From assembly GCF_023016525.1 (NCBI RefSeq), contig NZ_JALKCG010000002.1:314001-378000 (forward strand): 64,000 nucleotides of DNA, written 5' to 3'. The number at the start of each line of letters is the position of its first letter. Position 1 is the stretch's first letter. The notes beneath the pieces are model-generated. The model ran no database searches. It had not been told where the DNA came from and saw only the letters and a list, made by a program, of their open reading frames with translations. Shown piece after piece: positions 17,101-24,982 of the stretch. The DNA comes from Ancylobacter koreensis (lineage in GTDB: Bacteria; Pseudomonadota; Alphaproteobacteria; Rhizobiales; Xanthobacteraceae). The position numbers were made by a program, and so were the translations under genes.

Positions 17101-17530
17101 GGTTGCCGAGATCCGGCCAGAACACGCCCGAACCCACCATGCGGTAATGCGGCGCCACGATCAGCCGGTCGACCTGCTCATCCGTGTTGTTGGCGAGGGC
17201 GAAGATCGCCCATTTGCTGCCGTCCGGCCCGGGGGCGACCGAGCGCACCTCGATGCGGCGCACGATGCCGTCGGCGCCCGGCACGGTGGACACCTGGATG
17301 CGGTCCGTCTCGCTGGTGCGCCGCTCGACCGCCGGGGCAAGGTCGACGACCAGCGCATCGAGACGGATCGCCACCGCCTCCAGCGCCATCGCCGGCGGGG
17401 TTCCCAGCACGAGCATCGCCGGCAGCACCGCGAGCAGCAGAGCCACCATCGCCACGAGCCGGCACAGGGCCGGCCGGCGGGGAAGGCGGCCGGCAAAGCC
17501 GCGCGGCGAAGCTGGACGGACGGGGGCCAA
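14174..17530 (-). CDS. Membrane PAS-GGDEF-EAL protein with degenerate GGDEF and long Pro/Ala tail
   Basis: A c-di-GMP signalling protein of about 1118 residues. Order: N-terminal membrane anchor or signal (28-50), a periplasmic domain (50-205), a bundle of hydrophobic helices (209-408), PAS/PAC (427-547), GGDEF (547-717), EAL (722-977), then about 140 residues of Pro/Ala-rich disorder. The GGDEF signature reads GSDHF (632-636), so cyclase activity is probably lost. The EAL signature reads EAM (760-762), but LDDFGTG (881-887), IKVDRTF and AEGIE (941-945) are intact, so phosphodiesterase activity is plausible. I chose TTG 17530, which has AGGA five bases upstream; GTG/ATG alternatives are 17689 (longer, Arg-rich) and 17449 (starting at the signal helix). 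Confidence 0.85.
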   Translation of the reverse strand: MAPVRPASPRGFAGRLPRRPALCRLVAMVALLLAVLPAMLVLGTPPAMALEAVAIRLDALVVDLAPAVERRTSETDRIQVSTVPGADGIVRRIEVRSVAPGPDGSKWAIFALANNTDEQVDRLIVAPHYRMVGSGVFWPDLGNRRLLNVTASQGFRPERQSAPDADVFLITLDPGTTVTLVAELGDGGLPQLYLWEPEAYKDKVNSFTLYNGIVIGIAGLLALFLTILFVVKGSAMFPAAAALAWAVLGYIGLDFGFWSKVFGISPLAQQFWRAAGEAILAATLVVFLFAYLNLNRWHVRYAHVTAGWLVFLAAIVGLALLDPSAAAGIARPSLLVVSFMGFGVVMWLALHRYDRAVLIIPTLFLLVVWVITAGMAVSGRIGNDLVAPALLGGLVLIVMLIGFTVMQHAFAGIGSVAGSAQELERRALAVAGSGDIVWDWDVDTDRIHVSPEAEHMLGLKQGTLETEAAGWLDIIHPGDRDRFRATLDGLLDQRRGRIDQDFRLRAHDGHYLWFNLRARPVVGTDGEVVRCIGTLSDVTDSRTAEERMLHDAVHDNLTGLPNRELFLDRLSAAGGLARSDEQIRPTVMLIDLDRFKQVNASLGMPAGDSILLTVARRLMRLVKQQDTLARLGSDHFALILLSERDPERITAFADTLRRTLRAPITFGDREIFITASIGLLLADGQKRTPTEMLKDAELAMYFAKRVGGDRIEVFRPSMRTHKLDRLTLEADLRQALERGEISVVYQPVVDLTTRAVAGFEAMVRWQHPHLGLLPPADFMGIAEDTGLAVDLGLFALDTAARQLGVWQRNLRGDPIFVSVNISSRHMLRHDLLQDLKAVLARNVVAPGTLKLELAESLAMENPEYASQILLRMRELGAGLTLDDFGTGYSALAYLQRFPFDSIKVDRTFMKALGRSGNKAQRPIILRTIINMAHDLGMDIIAEGIENDQVAAALAKLGCRYGQGRLFGEPMSADDARKRLQPDQPPTSLLERGRLLSRGTRPAAPAAPAAAPPAGAPARPAPAAAPAAGSPAASPAQAAPPPTGGATAGGVAPNTSAPTSQPSTGAPAGGSAPAQPVARQSGPQPAAQPQQFARQAPVQNPAPRPAAAPAPGSDGASSR

Positions 17531-17865
17531 ACGAATTCCTCGGAATACGGCTTCGGATGCCGCGCCGCCGGCTCCGTGCGGTGACGCGCCACGATGAGTA
17601 ACGGCGCACGGCGGCCGGGGCAAGGCGCCGCGCGAAAGGCAGACACGGCGACGGCCGGCGGATTTCCGCAACTGCCGCCCGCACGCCAAGCTAATCGGCT
17701 GGAATTGGGTCGTTATTTGGACCGACGCACCCGCCCGGCGGCAAGGGGCGCCCGCGCCGCACCGACGCCCCGCAAGCCTGGTAATTCCGCCGCGCCATCA
17801 GGCATGTGCGGCCTGACGTTGCGGCGCTGATTCCCGGGTATGCCGGGAGGACCGGTCCTTGAAAG

Positions 17866-18891
17866 CTAGTAGGGCAGGGTGGTGGGAATGTTCGGTGTCC
17901 ACGACTTCACCCGGGCCTCGGCCTGCGCGCGCTGCTCCGGCGTCAGCTCGGCCACCATCTTGTCGAGCACAGGGTCGTCGAGCTTCTGCGCCTTGGCGTT
18001 GAGATGCCAGGCGGCGGCGGCCACGAGGTCCTTGGGCGCGCCGCGCCCGGCCGAGAGGATGCGCGCATAGCGGTTCTGGGCGATGGCGTTGCCGGCCAGC
18101 GCCGCCTCGCGGAACATGCCGGCCGCGCGCGCCTCGTCCTTCGGCAGGCCGTTGCCGTTGAAGACGAGGATGGCGAGTTCGGTGGTGGCGACCGCATTGC
18201 CCAAGAGGCTGGCGCGCTGGAGCAGGCGGGCGGATTCGATCGGGTCGCGGGCCACGCCGTTGCCGTCGCGATAGAGCGTCGCCAGCGCGTAGAGCGCGTC
18301 CGGCTGGTCGCGGTCGGCGGCGCGCTGGAACCACTCGGCGGCGATGGCCGGTTCCTTCGGCGCGACCTCGCCCTGGAGGTAGATGAGGCCGAGATTATAG
18401 GCGGCTCGCATGTTGCCGGCCTCGGCCGAGCGGCGGAAATAGTCCACCGCCTGATCGCGCGAGGTCACCGCCTGGCCGTCCATCAACACCGAGCCGAGGG
18501 TGAACAGGGCGTCGCCATTGCCCTTCGCCGCAGCGGCTTCGTACCATTTGTGCGCCGCCGCCGCGTCCTGCCGCACGCCGTAGCCCTGCGAGAGGAGCTC
18601 GGCCGCCAGCACCATGGAGACCGGATCGTCCTTGGCGTTGGCGCGCTCGATGGCGAGGTCGAGCGCGGTCTTGTAATGGCCGATCTGGTAGGCGGCATAG
18701 GCCGGGTCCGCCACCGTCGCCGGCGTCTTGGCGCCTGGCCTGGCGGCGGCCGGTCGGGCAGTCGCGGGCTTGGCCGCGCCCGGTTTGGCGCCGTTCGCCG
18801 GCTGTGCAGAAGCAGGCCCGCTCGCCAGCGCGACGACACCCGCCAGCACGAGGGAGAGGACGGGTACCGGGGCGAGACGCACGGCCGGCAT
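17866..18891 (-). CDS. Secreted Sel1-like repeat protein
   Basis: A 341-residue protein with a signal peptide (about 1-30) and an Ala/Pro/Lys linker to residue 58, then a run of Sel1 repeats, visible as A-x-x-W-[FY]-x-x-A-A-x-x-G-x-x-x-A-x-x-x-L-G (for example HKWYEAAAAKGNGDALFTLG and EWFQRAADRDQPDALYALA). The C terminus, SWTPNIPTTLPY, follows an AELTPEQRAQAEARVK helix. Sel1 proteins are alpha-solenoid scaffolds; a periplasmic role is likely, partner unknown. Its ATG overlaps the thiE stop by one base (TGATG), so it is translationally coupled to thiE. Confidence 0.85.
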   Translation of the reverse strand: MPAVRLAPVPVLSLVLAGVVALASGPASAQPANGAKPGAAKPATARPAAARPGAKTPATVADPAYAAYQIGHYKTALDLAIERANAKDDPVSMVLAAELLSQGYGVRQDAAAAHKWYEAAAAKGNGDALFTLGSVLMDGQAVTSRDQAVDYFRRSAEAGNMRAAYNLGLIYLQGEVAPKEPAIAAEWFQRAADRDQPDALYALATLYRDGNGVARDPIESARLLQRASLLGNAVATTELAILVFNGNGLPKDEARAAGMFREAALAGNAIAQNRYARILSAGRGAPKDLVAAAAWHLNAKAQKLDDPVLDKMVAELTPEQRAQAEARVKSWTPNIPTTLPY

Positions 18892-19538
18892 CAGTCGGCC
18901 CCGAGAGCGGCGAGCCGCGCGGCGAGTGCCTGCGCGCCCTCGACGGGAGAATCGAGCACCAGACCGTCGACGGCGATGAAGTCGGCACCGGCCTCCGCCA
19001 GCGCGTCGACCTCTTCCAGCGCGCGGGCATAGGCGACGCAGGGCGGCTCGAAAAGCTGGGCCCACCATTCGGTGCGCTCCAGCGTCGCCTCGAAGGGCGG
19101 ACGGCGCCCGCCGGCGTCCGGCTCACCGAACATCACATAATCGGCGCCCGTTTCTGCCGCCGTCATGGCGTCGTGCTTGCTGCGCAGCGCGCCGGCGCCG
19201 GCAATGCCATGCGGGCGCAGCGCCGGCAAAGCGCCCTTCAGCGCGGTGGGGCCGTCGAGATGGGCGCCGTCGGCACCGACGCTCTCGGCCAGTGCCACAT
19301 TGTTCTCGACGAGGCAGGCGGCGCCAATGGCGTGGGTGGCCGCGACGATGGGCTGGAGCGCGGCGGCGGCCCCGGGCCGGACCAGCACGGCGGCGATGTC
19401 CAGCGCACGGCCGGCGGCCGTCAGCGCCTCGGCCTGCGCGGCGACTTCTTCCGGTGTCCCGGCCGGGGGCAGCAGCAGATAGAGACGGGGCGCCGCGCGT
19501 TCGGGTTCGGGAGCGGGTCGGGCCGGTGTGCGAGCCAT
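18891..19538 (-). CDS. Thiamine phosphate synthase family protein
   Basis: A 215-residue TIM-barrel protein of the ThiE/TenI superfamily, which couples HMP-PP and the thiazole phosphate to thiamine phosphate. Seen: LYLLLPP strand 1, ALDIAAVLVRP, CLVENNVALAESVGADGAHLDGPT, RSKHDAMTAAETGADYVMFGEP and a late AGADFIAVDGLV. ThiE enzymes have a conserved arginine and lysine for pyrophosphate; RSKHDAM partly fits, but the usual SxHxxxE motif is altered, so it may be a ThiE-like paralogue. No other thi genes or TPP riboswitch are near. Start chosen at ATG 19538. Confidence 0.72.
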   Translation of the reverse strand: MARTPARPAPEPERAAPRLYLLLPPAGTPEEVAAQAEALTAAGRALDIAAVLVRPGAAAALQPIVAATHAIGAACLVENNVALAESVGADGAHLDGPTALKGALPALRPHGIAGAGALRSKHDAMTAAETGADYVMFGEPDAGGRRPPFEATLERTEWWAQLFEPPCVAYARALEEVDALAEAGADFIAVDGLVLDSPVEGAQALAARLAALGAD

Positions 19539-19864
19539 GGGGGTCCAGCGTTGTGACGTCGAGCGAAGAAAGCCTGCCGCCGGGTGCCTGCGCAATGGCG
19601 GGCGGCCGCTTCGCCAAGCCATTCCGCAGGATGGCGGCGAAAGCACGGCGGGCCGAACCTGTCTAGCGCGCCGGAGCGCCGGCGGTCCAGCGCCGCTCTC
19701 CATGGGTCCTTGCCGCAATGCGGTAACATTTTAGGGCAAGGATGCGCTGCTCGCCAATTCGCGAACGGGCCGCGGCTTATCGCGGTCATGTCGCGGTGCT
19801 ATTGGTTCGCCCGGTGCCGCAGGGCGCGGTTCGTCGACGCCCGCCACCGCCTGTTGGGGGAAAC
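19539..19864. other. Intergenic region between divergent thiE and the secreted protein gene
   Basis: 326 bases. It contains an inverted repeat, CCTTGCC near 19708-19714 and GGGCAAGG near 19734-19741, either side of an AT-rich stretch (GGTAACATTTTA). No convincing -35/-10 pair was found on either strand. TTGGGGG just before 19865 serves as a ribosome-binding site for the downstream gene. Confidence 0.5.
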
Positions 19865-22423
19865 ATGCGTCTTCGTCCTCATCGCCTCGCCTTCGCCGCC
19901 GCCGTGATCGCCGCTCCCGCGCTCATCCCGCCCGCGCTCATCCCGCCCGCGCTCATCCCGCCCGCGCTCGCCCAGCAGCCGGCGGCGCCCGCCGCCACGG
20001 CGGGAACGGCCACCGCCGGCACGTCCACCGCCCTGCCGCCGGCGCTGGCCTGGCCGCGCAGCTTCGACCTCGGCGACAAGCTGCTGCAGGTCTACCAGCC
20101 GCTGATCGAGCAGTGGAACGGCGACCAGCTCTCCGGCCGCGCCGCCATCGCCATCGGGCCGAAGCCGGCCGACGGCGCTTCCGGCGGCGCGTCGACCACG
20201 CCCGCCGCCGGGCCGACCTATGGCCTCGCCCGCTTCACCGCGCGGGTGGCGGTCGACAAGCCTTCCAAACTCGCCCAGCTCAGCAATATCCGCATCACCT
20301 CGGTCGACGTGCCGACCGACCCGACGCAGGACACGCTGCTGCTGAGCACGCTGCAGTCGCGCATCTCGCCGCAGGGCATGACCTTCGCGCTCGACCACCT
20401 GATGACGAGCTATGCCGCGACCAGGCAGCTCGACAAGGAAATGACCCAGCCGGTGGAGAACACGCCGCCGCGCATCGTCTTCGCCCAGACGCCGACGCTG
20501 CTCGTGCTGGTGGCCGGCAAGCCGGCGCCGCGCCCGATCAACGGCGTGCAGGTCTTCCAGCGCGTCGTCAACACGCAGCCGCTGATGCTGGTCGACGCCG
20601 CCGGCCTCTATCATGTGCAGGCCGCCGGCACCTGGTATCAGGCCCCCGCCGTCGAAGGGCCGTGGACCGTCACGGCGCAGCCCGACCCGTCGCTGGAGGC
20701 GGCCGGCAGCACCGCGACCTATGAGGAGCCGGCACAGACCATGCTGCCGGCCAACGGCCAGAAGCCGGCGACGCCGCCGGCGCTCATTGTCTCGACGACG
20801 CCGACCGAGCTCGTCATCACCGCCGGCGCGCCGCAGATGACGCCGGTGGGCGGCACCGCGCTGCTGCGGGTGAGCAATGCCGATCACGCGATCATCCTCG
20901 ATCCCGACAGCAACCAGTATTACGTGCTGATCTCCGGCCGCTGGTTCCGCGCGGCGGGCTTCGCCGGGCCGTGGAGCTTCGTGCCGGGCACCAGCCTGCC
21001 GGCCGGCTTCGCGAAGATCTCGCCGACCGATCCGGCCTCCAACGCGCTGGTGTCGGTACCCGGCACGCCGCAGGCGAAGGAGGCGGCCATCGCCGCCACC
21101 GTGCCGCAGACGGCGAGCATCAAGCGCGATACCCAGCTCACCATCCAGTATGACGGGGGCGCGCCCAAGTTCGAGCCGATCAAGGGCACCATCCTGAGTT
21201 CCGCCGTGAACACCCGCACGCCGGTGATCCAGCTCGACGCCACGCGCTACTACGCGCTGTTCCAGGGCGCGTGGTTCGTCTCCGGCACGCCGACCGGCCC
21301 GTGGATCGTCGCCGACGTGGTGCCGGACGCGATCTACACCATCCCGGTCTCCTCGCCGCTGCATTACGTGACCTATGTGCGCGTCTACGCCTCGACGGCG
21401 GACGTCGTCACGGTCGGCTACACGCCGGGCTATATGGGCGTCGTCATCGCGCCGGGCGGCACGGTGGTCTACGGCACCGGCTACAACTGCGTCGGCTATA
21501 TCGGCGCCTACTGGTATGGCTGCCCGGCCACCTACGGTTATGACGCCGCCTTCGCCTGGACCACGGGCTTCGCCTTCGGCTACGACGCCGCCTTCGGCTG
21601 GGGCGCCATGTATCCCTGGTGGGGTCCCTACTGGCGTCCGGGTCCGTGGTACGGCCCGTGGGCCGGCGTCAACATCAACCAGACCAACATCTACGGCGCC
21701 TGGGGCGGCGCGGCGACCTGGGACCATGCCTGGGGCGTCGGCCCGTGGGGCACCGCCTGGGGCGCCAATTCGATCCATGGCGTGACCGGCTGGGGCACCG
21801 ACTTCGCCGGGCGTTCCGCCGCCGCCTTCAACCCGTGGACCGGCAATTACGCCGCCGGCCGCTCGGCGGCGTTCTTCAACCCCTATACGGGGGCCCATGG
21901 CGAGGCCCGCGCCGGCATCGAGGGCAACGCCTATACCGGCAATTACGCGGCGGGCCGCGAATCGGCGGGCTACAACCCGACCACCGGCATCGGCCATGCC
22001 TCGCAGACCGGCGTGGTCGATAATGACGGCCATATCAGCGCCGACAGCCGTGGCATCGCCGGCAACGCCAAGACCGGCAATGCGGTGGCGTGGAACAACG
22101 GCAACGTCTACACGGACCACGACGGCAGCATCCACCAGTACGACGCCAATAATGGCTGGCAGCACCAGTCGACCGACGGATGGAAGGCCGACACCAATGC
22201 CGACCAGATCGGCCGGCTGGACCAGCAGCGCCAGTTCCAGGACTGGGGCAACCAGCGCGCCGACAGCTTCGCCCGCGCGGGGGGCTATGGCGGTTTCGGC
22301 GGCTATGGCGGCGGCGATCGCTTCGGTGGCTATGGTGGCGGCTTCGGGGGCGACCATTTCGGTGGCGGCTTCGGCGGCGGTGGCTTCCACGGCTTCGGCG
22401 GCGGCGGCTTCGGCCGCCGCTGA
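19865..22423 (+). CDS. Large secreted Trp/Gly-rich repeat protein of unknown function
   Basis: 852 residues. The signal peptide is unusual: after MRLRPHRLAFAAAVIAAP it contains in-frame tandem PALIP units, ending in ALAQ. The body has repeated 85-100 residue units with motifs such as TTPTELV, ITAGAPQ, YYVLISGRWF and GPWSFVPG, then aromatic-rich WGAMYPWWGPYWRPGPWYGPW, two NYAAGR copies with SAA/ESA and FNPYTG/YNPTTG, and a C-terminal G-G-F/Y-G-G run. Similar proteins in Hyphomicrobiales are annotated as hypothetical or carbohydrate-binding-like; an outer-surface role is inferred only. Start chosen at ATG 19865, behind TTGGGGG. It ends at a strong terminator. Confidence 0.82.
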   Translation: MRLRPHRLAFAAAVIAAPALIPPALIPPALIPPALAQQPAAPAATAGTATAGTSTALPPALAWPRSFDLGDKLLQVYQPLIEQWNGDQLSGRAAIAIGPKPADGASGGASTTPAAGPTYGLARFTARVAVDKPSKLAQLSNIRITSVDVPTDPTQDTLLLSTLQSRISPQGMTFALDHLMTSYAATRQLDKEMTQPVENTPPRIVFAQTPTLLVLVAGKPAPRPINGVQVFQRVVNTQPLMLVDAAGLYHVQAAGTWYQAPAVEGPWTVTAQPDPSLEAAGSTATYEEPAQTMLPANGQKPATPPALIVSTTPTELVITAGAPQMTPVGGTALLRVSNADHAIILDPDSNQYYVLISGRWFRAAGFAGPWSFVPGTSLPAGFAKISPTDPASNALVSVPGTPQAKEAAIAATVPQTASIKRDTQLTIQYDGGAPKFEPIKGTILSSAVNTRTPVIQLDATRYYALFQGAWFVSGTPTGPWIVADVVPDAIYTIPVSSPLHYVTYVRVYASTADVVTVGYTPGYMGVVIAPGGTVVYGTGYNCVGYIGAYWYGCPATYGYDAAFAWTTGFAFGYDAAFGWGAMYPWWGPYWRPGPWYGPWAGVNINQTNIYGAWGGAATWDHAWGVGPWGTAWGANSIHGVTGWGTDFAGRSAAAFNPWTGNYAAGRSAAFFNPYTGAHGEARAGIEGNAYTGNYAAGRESAGYNPTTGIGHASQTGVVDNDGHISADSRGIAGNAKTGNAVAWNNGNVYTDHDGSIHQYDANNGWQHQSTDGWKADTNADQIGRLDQQRQFQDWGNQRADSFARAGGYGGFGGYGGGDRFGGYGGGFGGDHFGGGFGGGGFHGFGGGGFGRR
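19916..19966 (+). repeat. 15-base tandem repeat in the signal peptide coding region
   Basis: Successive near-identical copies of a CCCGCGCTCATCCCG unit encode Pro-Ala-Leu-Ile-Pro three times, with a fourth partial copy (PALA) just before the Ala-Leu-Ala-Gln cleavage site. Being a multiple of three, copy-number change would not break the frame but would lengthen or shorten the signal peptide. Confidence 0.85.
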
Positions 22424-22452
22424 CCCGGCGCCTTTCACCCGTGAAACACGAG

Positions 22453-22476
22453 CGCCGCCCTTCGGGGCGGCGTTTT
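22453..22476 (+). terminator. Rho-independent terminator of the secreted protein gene
   Basis: CGCCGCCC and GGGCGGCG form a perfect eight-base stem around a TTCG tetraloop, followed by TTTT. It lies 30 bases after the stop. Confidence 0.85.
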
Positions 22477-22505
22477 CGTGCCAGCCTTCATCCTCGAAAA
22501 CAAAG

Positions 22506-22530
22506 ACGCCGCCCTCGCGGGCGGCGTTTT
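22506..22530 (-). terminator. Terminator of the fba gene
   Basis: ACGCCGCCC and GGGCGGCGT pair around TCGC; on the minus strand the stem is followed by TCTTTGTTTTC, and on the plus strand by TTT. It lies 26 bases after the fba stop. The stem core is the same as that of the terminator at 22453-22476. Confidence 0.8.
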
Positions 22531-22555
22531 GATCCTTGAAAAGAGGCGGGTCGCG

Positions 22556-23578
22556 TCACGCGGCCTTTTTGGCCTCGATCTCGGGCGTCCACTGACCCAG
22601 GGCGGCGAGATAGTTCATCTTTGCGCGGTGGGTGAACGCCGCCTGGCCGGCCGCGATGTTCTCGGTCTTGCCGGACCACGCCTTCTGCGGCGCCGCCTGA
22701 AGCGCGCGGCCGTAGGAGAAGGTGAGGTTCCACGGCAGGCCGCCGAGGCGGATCATGGCGTCGAGATGGGCGGTGGCCTCCTCGTCCGACTGGCCGCCGG
22801 AGAGGAAGGCGACGCTCGGGATCGCGGCGGGCGCCGTGTTCTTGAGCAGGCGCACGGTCTTCTCGGCGACCTCAGTGACGGACGCCTGCTTCTGCGACTT
22901 CTTGCCGGCGATCACCATGTTGGGCTTGAGCACCGTGCTCTCAAGCTTCACGCGGGCGTAGAAGAGCTGCTGGAAGACCTCCTTCAGCACCCACTCCGTG
23001 ACCTCGTAGCAGCGGTCGATGTCGTGGTCGCCGTCCATCAGCACTTCCGGCTCGACGATCGGCACGATGTTGGCCGCCTGCGCCAGCGCCGCGTAGCGGG
23101 CGAGCGCCTGCGCATTGGCGAGGACCGAGGTGTAGCTGGGGATGTGGCTGCCGATGTCGATGACCGCACGCCACTTCGCGAAGCGGGCGCCGAGGTCGTA
23201 ATATTCCTTGAAGCGCTCGCCGAGGCCGTCGAGGCCCTCGGTGATCGTCTCGCCGGGGCAGCCGGGCTGCGGGCGCGCGCCGAGGTCCACCTTGATGCCG
23301 GGGATGGAGCCAGCATCCTCGATCAGCTTGACCAGCGGGGTGCCGTCCTTGGCGTTCTGGCGGATGGTCTCGTCGAAGAGGATGACGCCGGAGATGTACT
23401 GCGACATCGCCTCCGAGCGGAACAGCATCTCGCGATAGTCGCGGCGGTTCTCGAAGGTGGATTCGACGCCGATGGCGTCGAAGCGCCTCTTGATCGTGCT
23501 GGAACTCTCGTCCGCGGCCAGAATGCCCTTGCCGCCCGCCGCCAGCTTGTACGCTACCTCTTCGAGGCTTGCCGTCAT
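22556..23578 (-). CDS. Fructose-bisphosphate aldolase, class I
   Basis: Cleaves or forms fructose-1,6-bisphosphate through a Schiff base. At 340 residues this is the class I enzyme of eukaryotic type found in many alphaproteobacteria. Seen: GKGILAADESSSTIKRR (17-32), the EPE motif (176-178) and Schiff-base Lys218 in LKPNM, with SGGQSDEEAT further on. It is the third glycolytic/Calvin enzyme in a tkt-gap-pgk-fba run on this strand, 127 bases after pgk. A short TCCCGA-CCC-TCGGGA hairpin lies in that gap, so part of the transcripts may stop before it. Confidence 0.95.
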   Translation of the reverse strand: MTASLEEVAYKLAAGGKGILAADESSSTIKRRFDAIGVESTFENRRDYREMLFRSEAMSQYISGVILFDETIRQNAKDGTPLVKLIEDAGSIPGIKVDLGARPQPGCPGETITEGLDGLGERFKEYYDLGARFAKWRAVIDIGSHIPSYTSVLANAQALARYAALAQAANIVPIVEPEVLMDGDHDIDRCYEVTEWVLKEVFQQLFYARVKLESTVLKPNMVIAGKKSQKQASVTEVAEKTVRLLKNTAPAAIPSVAFLSGGQSDEEATAHLDAMIRLGGLPWNLTFSYGRALQAAPQKAWSGKTENIAAGQAAFTHRAKMNYLAALGQWTPEIEAKKAA

Positions 23579-23705
23579 CTCTCTCTCCCGCGCAAAACGA
23601 ACCGCGCGGCACCGCGGCCGGATCGAACGCGGGGCCGGACGATCAGATGTTAGCACCCGGACGCCGAAATCCCGAGGGTCGGGACCCGCCATCCGGGCGT
23701 TCTTG

Positions 23706-24905
23706 TTAACGCCGCAGCGCCTCGACGCCCGGCAGCGCCTTGCCCTCTAACCATTCGAGGAAGGCACCGCCCGCCGTCGACACATAGGTGAAGCGGCCGG
23801 CCACGCCAGCGTGGTTGAGTGCCGCCACCGTGTCGCCGCCGCCCGCCACGGACAGAAGCCCGCCGGCGTCGGTGAGTTCCGCCGCCGCCACCGCCACCGC
23901 GACCGTCGCCGTGTCGAAGGGCGGCAGCTCGAAGGCGCCGAACGGGCCGTTCCACACCACCGTCTTCGCGGTCCGCAACCGGGCGATGACATGGGTGATG
24001 GTGGCCGGGCCGGCGTCGAGGATCATCTCGTCCGGCTTCACCTCGTCGACCGGGGCGACGCGATGGGGTGCGTGCGCCTTGAACTCGGTGGCGACCAGCG
24101 CGTCGGACGGCAGCACGATCTCGCAGCCGACAGCCTTCGCCTTGTCGAGGATCTCCAGAGCGGTGCCCTTCAGATCATGCTCGCACAGCGACTTGCCGAC
24201 ATCCTTGCCCTGGGCGGCGAGGAAGGTGTTGGCCATGCCGCCGCCGATGACGAGAATGTCGACCTTGGCGACGAGATTGCCGAGCAGTTCCAGCTTGGAG
24301 GACACCTTGGCGCCGCCGACGACGGCGAGCACCGGGCGCTGCGGCTTTTCCAGCGCCTTTGCCAGCGCCTCGATCTCCTCCTGCATGCAGCGGCCGGCAA
24401 ACGCGGGCAGCTTGTGCGCGAGGCCTTCGGTCGAGGCATGGGCGCGGTGGGCGGTGGCGAAGGCGTCATTGACATAGAGGTCGCCGAGGCCGGCCAGCGC
24501 CGCAACGAAGTCCGGGTCGTTCTTCTCTTCCCGCGTGTCGAAGCGGGTGTTCTCCAGCAGCAGCACGTCGCCGTCGTTCAGCTTCGCGACGGCCGCTTCG
24601 GCCACCGGGCCGATGGTGGCGGGCGCGAAGGCGACGGGCTTGCCGAGCCGGCTCGCAACCTCTCCGGCGATGGGGGCCAGCGACAGCGCCGGGTCCTCGC
24701 CCTTGGGGCGGCCGAAATGGGCCAGCAGGACGACGCGGCCCCCCTTGTCGGCGATTTCGCGGATGGTCGGCAGCACGGCCTGGATGCGGGTGTCGTCGGT
24801 GACCTTGCCGGCGTCCACCGGCACGTTGAGGTCGACGCGCACGAGCACGCGCTTGCCCGCGACATCGGCGTCGTCGAGCGTGCGGAAGGCGGATTCCTCG
24901 CCCAT
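23706..24905 (-). CDS. pgk: Phosphoglycerate kinase
   Basis: Transfers phosphate between 1,3-bisphosphoglycerate and ADP. The 399-residue length is normal; [19 protein letters not shown], the [16 protein letters not shown] block, [14 protein letters not shown] and the C-terminal [13 protein letters not shown] phosphate loop are all present. It follows gap by 77 bases, and the two are probably cotranscribed, with an imperfect hairpin between them. Confidence 0.97.
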   Translation of the reverse strand: MGEESAFRTLDDADVAGKRVLVRVDLNVPVDAGKVTDDTRIQAVLPTIREIADKGGRVVLLAHFGRPKGEDPALSLAPIAGEVASRLGKPVAFAPATIGPVAEAAVAKLNDGDVLLLENTRFDTREEKNDPDFVAALAGLGDLYVNDAFATAHRAHASTEGLAHKLPAFAGRCMQEEIEALAKALEKPQRPVLAVVGGAKVSSKLELLGNLVAKVDILVIGGGMANTFLAAQGKDVGKSLCEHDLKGTALEILDKAKAVGCEIVLPSDALVATEFKAHAPHRVAPVDEVKPDEMILDAGPATITHVIARLRTAKTVVWNGPFGAFELPPFDTATVAVAVAAAELTDAGGLLSVAGGGDTVAALNHAGVAGRFTYVSTAGGAFLEWLEGKALPGVEALRR

Positions 24906-24941
24906 GGGTCTTCTCCCTGGTTTGTTGATCTTGATACGAAA

Positions 24942-24973
24942 CGGCCGGACCTTCTTGGCGGAAGGCCCGGCCG
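24942..24973 (-). terminator. Hairpin between gap and pgk, possible attenuator
   Basis: On the minus strand CGGCCGGGCCTT pairs with AAGGTCCGGCCG (one G-T pair) and is followed by TTTC only. The T tract is weak, so this may be a partial terminator or a stability element that lowers pgk relative to gap. Confidence 0.45.
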
Positions 24974-24982
24974 GGCCGGAGG

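Noticed and set aside
14261..17584. Open frame of over 1100 codons on the plus strand
   Set aside because: It lies exactly opposite the GGDEF-EAL gene; composition is Arg/Ala/Gly/His-rich with no motif, as expected of the mirror frame of a GC-rich gene.
19916..19966. CRISPR-like or phage-type repeats
   Set aside because: The repeats are contiguous 15-base coding units with no spacers; no CRISPR array was seen anywhere in the window.
19799..22438. Open frame of 879 codons on the minus strand
   Set aside because: Mirror frame of the large secreted protein gene; no domain, and repeats simply reflect the Gly/Trp-rich coding strand.
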